A DNA stretch of 13,616 nt from contig DOVS01000165.1 in NCBI GenBank assembly GCA_003519965.1, positions 1 through 13,616 of the forward strand, given 5' to 3'. How positions within the stretch are numbered: the first letter of the stretch is position 1; each line of letters starts with the position of its first letter. Made by a program: the position numbers and the translations under genes. Shown here piece by piece: positions 9,192-13,616 of this stretch. The notes under the pieces are model-generated. The model worked only from the letters and a program-made list of their open reading frames with translations. It was not told the origin of the DNA and did no database searches. Origin of the DNA: Betaproteobacteria bacterium. Lineage in GTDB: Bacteria > Pseudomonadota > Gammaproteobacteria > Burkholderiales > UBA9220.

Positions 9192-10513
9192 TGGCGGCGC
9201 CATTCACCGCTAGGTGGGCGCTGGCCGGGCTGCAGGTGGCTTGCTGTTTGCTGCCCGCTGTCGCGCAAGGCGCACCGCTGACCCTGGAAAGGGCGTTGGC
9301 GGCAGTGGATAGCAATCATCCCCAACTACGGCTGGCGGAAGCGGCGCGGGACGCCGCACTGGCGGCCCAGCAATTGGCGAACGCCCGCGACGATCTCCGT
9401 ATCGATTTAACGGCGGGTGTAAACCGGGTGCGTCCCGCCTTGGCGGATAACGCCTACCCAGAACTCAGCGACAATAGCGTGGCGCTGGTCGCCCGCAAGA
9501 CGCTATACGACTTCGGCCGTAGCGCCGCCGCCGAGCGAGCGGCCAAGTATGCGCTCGATTCGCGTCAAGCCGATTTGATTGAAACCCGCGAGCAGCGGCG
9601 GTTGCAAATCATGCGCCGGTTTTTCGACGTGCTGCTGGCCGATATGCAGGCGCAAACGGATGACCAATATATGGCCGTGGCATATGTAAACTTCGATAAT
9701 GGCCGGGATCGTTATGCAGCCGGCCAGATTTCTTCCAGCGCGCTCGCCTTGTTGCGACACCGTTATGAAACGTGGCGGGTGAAACGTAGCGCCAGTCGCT
9801 TGCGCCGGCGCGTTAGCCGCCTATTGCTGGCTAACGCCATGAACCGTCCCAATAATCCTCCAGACGCATTAATCGATCCCGCGCTGAAGGGGAATGACCG
9901 GCCGATTCCCGCCTACCGCGCGCTGCGGACACGGATGGCGCGCCACAATCCTCGCTTGATTTCGCTACAGGACCGGCTAGAAGCGGCGCGCGAGCGGTTA
10001 GCGTCGTTACGCGCGGAAAGGGGGCCAACGGTGGATGCGGAAATCACGGCAGCCGATTATGCTAACCGCCCGTTGAGCGGGCGAGATGAGGCGCGCGTGG
10101 GGGTCGTGTTGAATTGGCCGCTTTACCAGGGAGGGCGAGTCGACGCTAAGCTTGCCCAGCAACAAGCGCGGTTTGCCGCGCTTCAAGCTCGCGCCAACTT
10201 GCTGAAAATGGAATTAACCCAGATGCTGTTAGAGACCTATCTGCAAGTCAAACAATTGCGGGACGCGGTGCGTCAGGCCGTGAAGCAGCAGGCAGCCTAT
10301 ACCGATCTGGCGTTGGATAAGGCGCGAGGCGCCTACGAGGAAGAGCTAAAGGCTAATCTGGGAAACAGTATGGCGGCGTCCTCGGCATCCGCCATGCGCC
10401 AGCGCAAGAGCGAATACCAGTTGGCGCTGGCGCTAGAAAAACTGCAAGCGCTAGTGGGCGCGCCGCTAGGAAAGTCGTCGGCGGCCTCTGTAGGAAAGGA
10501 CACCCTGCAATGA
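9191..10513 (+). CDS. TolC-family outer-membrane efflux protein
   Basis: This 440-residue protein has a signal peptide (about 1-28, ending VAQG-AP). It carries the two repeated OEP domains of the TolC family: LTLERALAAVDSNHPQLRLAEAARDAAL at the start, and RVGVVLNWPLYQGGRVDAKLAQQQARFAAL in the second half. Long Ala/Arg/Gln helices lie between them. Such proteins form trimers that span the outer membrane and periplasm and receive cargo from an adaptor and an inner-membrane pump. ATG 9191 overlaps the preceding stop by one base. The stop overlaps the adaptor start as ATGA. No pump gene is in the window, so substrate and partner cannot be named. Confidence 0.92.
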   Translation: MAAPFTARWALAGLQVACCLLPAVAQGAPLTLERALAAVDSNHPQLRLAEAARDAALAAQQLANARDDLRIDLTAGVNRVRPALADNAYPELSDNSVALVARKTLYDFGRSAAAERAAKYALDSRQADLIETREQRRLQIMRRFFDVLLADMQAQTDDQYMAVAYVNFDNGRDRYAAGQISSSALALLRHRYETWRVKRSASRLRRRVSRLLLANAMNRPNNPPDALIDPALKGNDRPIPAYRALRTRMARHNPRLISLQDRLEAARERLASLRAERGPTVDAEITAADYANRPLSGRDEARVGVVLNWPLYQGGRVDAKLAQQQARFAALQARANLLKMELTQMLLETYLQVKQLRDAVRQAVKQQAAYTDLALDKARGAYEEELKANLGNSMAASSASAMRQRKSEYQLALALEKLQALVGAPLGKSSAASVGKDTLQ

Positions 10514-11265
10514 AATCTTGGATCATCATAGCGATATGGGCGATGGCGGTAGGAGCCGCGCATGCCGCTGATATTCCGGCGGTTTTGCATTGGGTGCAGC
10601 GAGTCGAGGTGTCGCCGCGGGTCTCTGGGATCGTGCAAGCGGTGAATGTGCAAGTCGGCGATCGCGTGAAAAAGGGGGAGGCGCTGCTAACCCTGGAGCG
10701 GCGGATTTACCGAGACCGCGCAGCGGAAAGCGCCGCCCGCGTGGCGCGCTACCGAGCGGAAGCCAGGGAAGCGGCGCGGCATTACCAGCGAATAAAGAAT
10801 CTCTATGATCGTACTGTAATTTCCACCAGCGTGCTGGATTCGGCCACGATGCGTAACGATCGCGCCCGGGCTATGTTAAACGAGGCGAAGGCGCGCTTGG
10901 CGTTGGACCGGCAGAATTTATGGGACGCCGTGCTGCGTGCGCCTTTCGATGCACTCGTGGTGGCGCGTTACGCGCAACCCGGCGAGAGCGTCGTGGTCGA
11001 ACTGCGGCCACAGCCTGTCATGGTGCTGGCAAGGTCGGGGGAGATGGCGGCGCGTTTTCTGTTGGGCGCGCATCGAATGCGCCGCTTAACTGTGGGACAA
11101 GCGGTAACCGTGGTAGTGGATGGGCGTCGCTATCCAGGGAAGATTCGCATGCTGGGGTTGGAGCCGATCGCCGAAAAAAAAGGCCCGCGGTACCCGGCGG
11201 CAGCGGTTTTCGCTACCGCCGGCACACTGCGCGCCGGGATGCCGGCAGTGGTGAAACTGCCGTAA
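10510..11265 (+). CDS. Short HlyD/RND-type periplasmic adaptor protein
   Basis: The product has 251 residues, with a signal peptide about 1-19 (IIIAIWAMAVGAAHA-AD). The biotinyl-lipoyl half-motif is VSPRVSGIVQAVNVQVGDRVKKGEALLTL (about 35-63). An alpha-hairpin covers about 66-137, and its return to the lipoyl fold is LRAPFDALVVARYAQPGESV (about 143-162). A small beta-barrel follows (to about 225). It is shorter than typical RND adaptors (about 370-400 residues), lacking most of the membrane-proximal domain. It couples to the TolC-family gene by an ATGA overlap. It should bridge the outer-membrane channel to an inner-membrane transporter, but none follows: the next gene is on the opposite strand. 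Confidence 0.9.
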   Translation: MKSWIIIAIWAMAVGAAHAADIPAVLHWVQRVEVSPRVSGIVQAVNVQVGDRVKKGEALLTLERRIYRDRAAESAARVARYRAEAREAARHYQRIKNLYDRTVISTSVLDSATMRNDRARAMLNEAKARLALDRQNLWDAVLRAPFDALVVARYAQPGESVVVELRPQPVMVLARSGEMAARFLLGAHRMRRLTVGQAVTVVVDGRRYPGKIRMLGLEPIAEKKGPRYPAAAVFATAGTLRAGMPAVVKLP

Positions 11266-11332
11266 AAATATCTTTGGGGTCTGTGCGACGCCCTTTGCCT
11301 GGCCTTAGTCGAAACTTAAAAGCCAGAAAATA

Positions 11333-11536
11333 TTAAACCGGTTGAATGTTCGAGGCTTGTTTGCCTTTGGGGCCTTGGGTGATCTCAAAACTAACGCGTT
11401 GCCCTTCTTTCAGGGTCTTGAAGCCGGTCGATACAATCGCGGAAAAGTGAGCGAACAGATCATCGCCGCCGTCGTCGGGGGTAATGAAGCCGAAACCTTT
11501 AGAGTCGTTAAACCATTTCACCGTACCAGTTGCCAT
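11333..11536 (-). CDS. Cold-shock protein, CspA family
   Basis: This 67-residue single-domain OB-fold RNA/DNA chaperone has RNP1 KGFGFIT (about 13-19) and RNP2 LFAHFSAI (about 27-34). The conserved start is [16 protein letters not shown] and the conserved end is [10 protein letters not shown]. Length and motifs are standard for CspA-type proteins, which melt RNA structure in the cold or during growth. AAGGAAG lies about 5 bases before the ATG. A good promoter about 120-150 bases upstream predicts a leader of about 115 nt, typical of cold-regulated csp genes. It is divergent from the DEAD-box helicase gene, a common cold-shock pairing. Which paralogue it is cannot be decided. Confidence 0.96.
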   Translation of the reverse strand: MATGTVKWFNDSKGFGFITPDDGGDDLFAHFSAIVSTGFKTLKEGQRVSFEITQGPKGKQASNIQPV

Positions 11537-11652
11537 GTTTACTTCCTTGAAGATAGAAAAATTCTTACAAAAACTTTATACGCTGCGTTTGCGCTCCAAC
11601 ACGGCGTAAACCGGCGAATCCCGGCGAAAACCAGCGTTGAAACCCAATGCAG
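11537..11652 (-). promoter_or_regulatory. Long 5' leader of the csp gene with 10-base repeat units
   Basis: Roughly 115 bases are expected between the transcript start and the csp ATG. At 11601-11640 (plus-strand reading) the sequence falls into four 10-base units: acggcgtaaa, ccggcgaatc, ccggcgaaaa, ccagcgttga. The first three share CGGCG at exactly 10-base spacing. The leader ends with an A/U-rich stretch and the ribosome-binding site. Long csp leaders control temperature-dependent stability and translation in known cases; that role here is inferred. Confidence 0.55.
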
Positions 11653-11658
11653 GATTTC

Positions 11659-11687
11659 GTTATACGTGTTAACCTCGTCTAAGTCAA
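11659..11687 (-). promoter_or_regulatory. Sigma70-type promoter of the csp gene
   Basis: On the minus strand, TTGACT (11687-11682), a 17-base spacer and TATAAC (11664-11659) each match the consensus at 5 of 6 positions. The predicted start near 11652 gives the leader described for the csp gene. Confidence 0.75.
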
Positions 11688-11920
11688 ACATTTTGAGCAA
11701 TTCTGGCTGTTCGCCATTAACCGCCATTTTAAGGTATAATCAACTATTTCTTTAAAAGCCTTAACTAAAAGAAATTGCGTAACCAATCAAGAAGCCGGCG
11801 CGTATTCCGATCTGCGTATTTGGCCTGTCAAGGCCGTCTCACGTACTTTTCCCATAGTATGCGGGCCTAGACCGATCCGGCGAGAAGCGTTGGCAGGCGG
11901 ATGCCAGGAGCTTAATTATC
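11688..11920 (+). promoter_or_regulatory. Leader and promoter region of the DEAD-box helicase gene
   Basis: This non-coding stretch holds a perfect TATAAT on the plus strand (11735-11740) with no good -35, so it is a weak promoter candidate giving a leader of about 175 nt. Two hairpins follow: GGCCT-gtca-AGGCC (11822-11835) and TGGCA-ggcgga-TGCCA (11891-11906). The second ends where the ribosome-binding site AGGAG (11906-11910) begins. That placement could make translation start sensitive to RNA folding. No gene is seen here. Confidence 0.4.
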
Positions 11921-13318
11921 ATGTCGTTTTCTTCTCTCGGACTTTTCCCCGATATTCTCAGAGCGGTCTCGGATGCCGGCTATACCGAGCCTACCCCAAT
12001 TCAGGCCCAGGCAATTCCCGTCGTTCTAGAGGGGCGGGACATTATGGCGGGGGCGCAGACCGGTACAGGGAAAACCGCCGCTTTTACCTTGCCGCTGCTT
12101 CACCGGCTGACGCCTTACGCCAATACAAGCACTTCTCCCGCAATGCATCCGGTGCGCGGCCTGATTTTGACGCCGACCAGGGAATTGGCGATTCAAGTGG
12201 AAGAAAGCGTGCGCGACTATAGTCGCTATGTGGCGCTTCGGTCCGCCGCAGTGTTTGGCGGGGTTAACATTAAGCCTCAAATCCAGACGATGCAACGGGG
12301 TGTGGAAATCCTGGTCGCTACGCCGGGGCGATTGCTCGACTTGATGCAGCAAAAGAGCGTCACGCTGGGAAAAGTGGACATTCTCGTCTTAGACGAGGCG
12401 GACCGGATGCTGGATATGGGATTTTACGAAGACATTGCTGAAATCGTAGCCGCAACACCCGGTCACAGGCAAACCCTGTTGTTTTCCGCCACCTATCCTG
12501 AGGCAATAAAAGACATCAGTGCCTCTATGCAGAACAATCCTGGCAGGGTCAGCATTGAAGCAGCGCATACCCAGGACAAGATCAAGCAACTGTTTTTCGA
12601 GGTGGCCGACAAGGGAAAACGTGCCGCGGCACTGGTGACCTTACTGGGTCATTATCATCCTGCCTCCTGTGTGATTTTTTGCAACACAAAACTACAATGC
12701 CAGGCAATCGCAGACACATTGCAGGAAAAAGGTTTCAGTGCCCTTGCCCTGCACGGTGATCTGGAACAGCGCGACCGTGATCAGGTACTGCTGCGGTTCT
12801 CCAACAAGAGTTGTGCCATCCTGGTGGCGACTGACGTTGCCGCACGCGGCATCGACATCAAGGACCTGGAAGCGGTAATCAACTTTGAGTTGAGCCATGA
12901 CCCGGAAGTGCATATTCACCGCATTGGCCGTACCGGCCGCGCCGGAAAATCAGGACTGGCCCTGAGCTTGTATATCGCCGCCGAGTCTCATCGGGTCAAT
13001 GCTATTGAGGATTATCAAAAAAATCCGATCAGCCTTTCTGCACTCGATACTTTAAAAGTAAACCAGAAGCTTGATCTCAGGCCACCCATGGTCACGCTGT
13101 GCATTGAGGGGGGACGCAAGAACAAAGTTCGCCCCGGCGATATACCGGGGGCATTGACCAATGAGTCCGGCATTACCGGCGATCAGGTTGGTAAGATCGA
13201 CATCTTTGATCACCAGGCCTACGTGGCCATTGAGCGCTCTAGTGTGGATAAGGCACTGCAACAACTCACTCGGGGGAAAATCAAGGGACGGTATTTCAAG
13301 GTAAGGAAACTCCAGTAA
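11921..13318 (+). CDS. DEAD-box RNA helicase, RhlE-like N-terminal half joined to DbpA-like C-terminal half
   Basis: This 465-residue ATP-dependent RNA helicase has the Q motif near 22-29 (TEPTPIQA), motif I AQTGTGKT (45-52), PTRELA (85-90), TPGR (134-137), DEAD (158-161), SAT (189-191), the VATDVAARG block (302-310) and HRIGRTGRAG (333-342). Residues 388-463 form the RRM-like DbpA domain, with GGRKNKVRPGDIPGAL and RGKIKGRYFKVRKL, which in DbpA grips 23S rRNA hairpin 92. Up to about residue 168 the sequence matches RhlE (FSSLGL, ILTPTRELAIQVEESV, ATPGRLLD). From residue 169 it matches DbpA (RQTLLFSATYPE, LHGDLEQRDRDQ). Alanine codon use also changes there: GCG is 6 of 16 before and 4 of 32 after. 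This is either a true chimera or an assembly join. Confidence 0.9.
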   Translation: MSFSSLGLFPDILRAVSDAGYTEPTPIQAQAIPVVLEGRDIMAGAQTGTGKTAAFTLPLLHRLTPYANTSTSPAMHPVRGLILTPTRELAIQVEESVRDYSRYVALRSAAVFGGVNIKPQIQTMQRGVEILVATPGRLLDLMQQKSVTLGKVDILVLDEADRMLDMGFYEDIAEIVAATPGHRQTLLFSATYPEAIKDISASMQNNPGRVSIEAAHTQDKIKQLFFEVADKGKRAAALVTLLGHYHPASCVIFCNTKLQCQAIADTLQEKGFSALALHGDLEQRDRDQVLLRFSNKSCAILVATDVAARGIDIKDLEAVINFELSHDPEVHIHRIGRTGRAGKSGLALSLYIAAESHRVNAIEDYQKNPISLSALDTLKVNQKLDLRPPMVTLCIEGGRKNKVRPGDIPGALTNESGITGDQVGKIDIFDHQAYVAIERSSVDKALQQLTRGKIKGRYFKVRKLQ

Positions 13319-13353
13319 ACCTTCCACCCACCTGAACACGTTAAGCGACGGTT

Positions 13354-13616
13354 ATGACCCCCTGGATTCTACTCGATAGCGCACCAGTCCCCGGCAATGA
13401 CGGGGAACTGTGCCTGTACCAGCGGGGCGATGAGTTCTCGATCAAAATCAAGGGTAGTGGCGAACTGATGAACAGCCGTGTACATGGCTCAGAGGATGTA
13501 CTGGCTGAACAGACCTGCGTCAGGCTGGTCAATCGCGCAGAGCCGCGACTACTCATTGGGGGGTTGGGCATGGGGTTTACCCTGGCCGCAGCACTGCGGC
13601 ATGTCAGCAACCAGGC
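13354..13616 (+). CDS. Spermidine-synthase-like (SAM-fold) protein, 3' partial
   Basis: The frame opens at ATG 13354 and runs off the right edge, showing 87 residues. It begins MTPWILLDSAPVPG, has GELCLYQRGDEFSIKI, then LMNSRVHGSEDVLAE. The glycine-rich loop LLIGGLGMGFTLAAALRH resembles the S-adenosyl-binding motif I of spermidine synthases and related methyltransferase-fold proteins. Members often act on polyamines, but this subfamily is usually annotated only as spermidine-synthase-like. The ribosome-binding site is weak. It starts 35 bases after the helicase stop on the same strand and may be co-transcribed. Its codon style resembles the second half of the helicase gene more than the genes to the left. 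Confidence 0.7.
   Translation, partial: MTPWILLDSAPVPGNDGELCLYQRGDEFSIKIKGSGELMNSRVHGSEDVLAEQTCVRLVNRAEPRLLIGGLGMGFTLAAALRHVSNQ

Noticed and set aside
11539..11727. 62-residue minus-strand frame directly upstream of the csp gene
   Set aside because: Its start lies upstream of the good csp promoter (11687-11659), it has no ribosome-binding site, and most of it is the csp leader.

Overview
The window reads as chromosomal DNA of a high-GC proteobacterium, most likely a gammaproteobacterium. The clues are the WrbA / HugZ-like / DUF2069 cluster beside a YihY/BrkB gene, rubredoxin reductase, a single-domain Csp, and DbpA-type sequence. The genus cannot be fixed from the sequence. No transposase, integrase, tRNA, rRNA or CRISPR array was seen.

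Left part (1-3707): the C-terminal end of a rubredoxin/FAD-dependent reductase converges on a compact mercury-resistance locus. merT, merP and merA run leftward and merR is divergent. The merR-merT gap holds overlapping promoters around a MerR-type dyad with the same geometry as the Tn501 operator. MerP binds periplasmic Hg(II), MerT carries it across the inner membrane, and MerA reduces it to Hg(0). merC, merD, merE and transposon parts are absent. Two small membrane-protein genes follow merR.

Middle part (3721-7144): a leftward, translationally coupled operon (wrbA, HugZ-like gene, DUF2069 gene, each joined by ATGA) lies divergent from a YihY/BrkB-family membrane protein. A small secreted, very charged, Met/His-containing helical protein with heptad-like repeats follows.

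From 7145 to 8189 there is no convincing intact gene. Short hydrophobic reading frames that switch frame suggest a decayed membrane-protein gene. Next comes a tight rightward operon: a TlpA-like thioredoxin, a SoxW-like CXXC protein, a TolC-family outer-membrane protein and a short HlyD/RND-type periplasmic adaptor. No inner-membrane pump is present in the window.

Right part (11266-13616): a leftward cold-shock gene with a good promoter and a leader of about 115 nt is divergent from a DEAD-box helicase gene. That helicase is the most striking object here. Residues 1 to about 168 look like RhlE, while the rest, including the rRNA-binding C-terminal domain, looks like DbpA. The switch falls at the conserved DEADRMLDMGF block and coincides with a change in alanine codon use. 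It is either a natural chimeric helicase or a junction between two genomes in the assembly. If it is an assembly junction, everything right of about 12425, including the final spermidine-synthase-like gene fragment, belongs to another organism.
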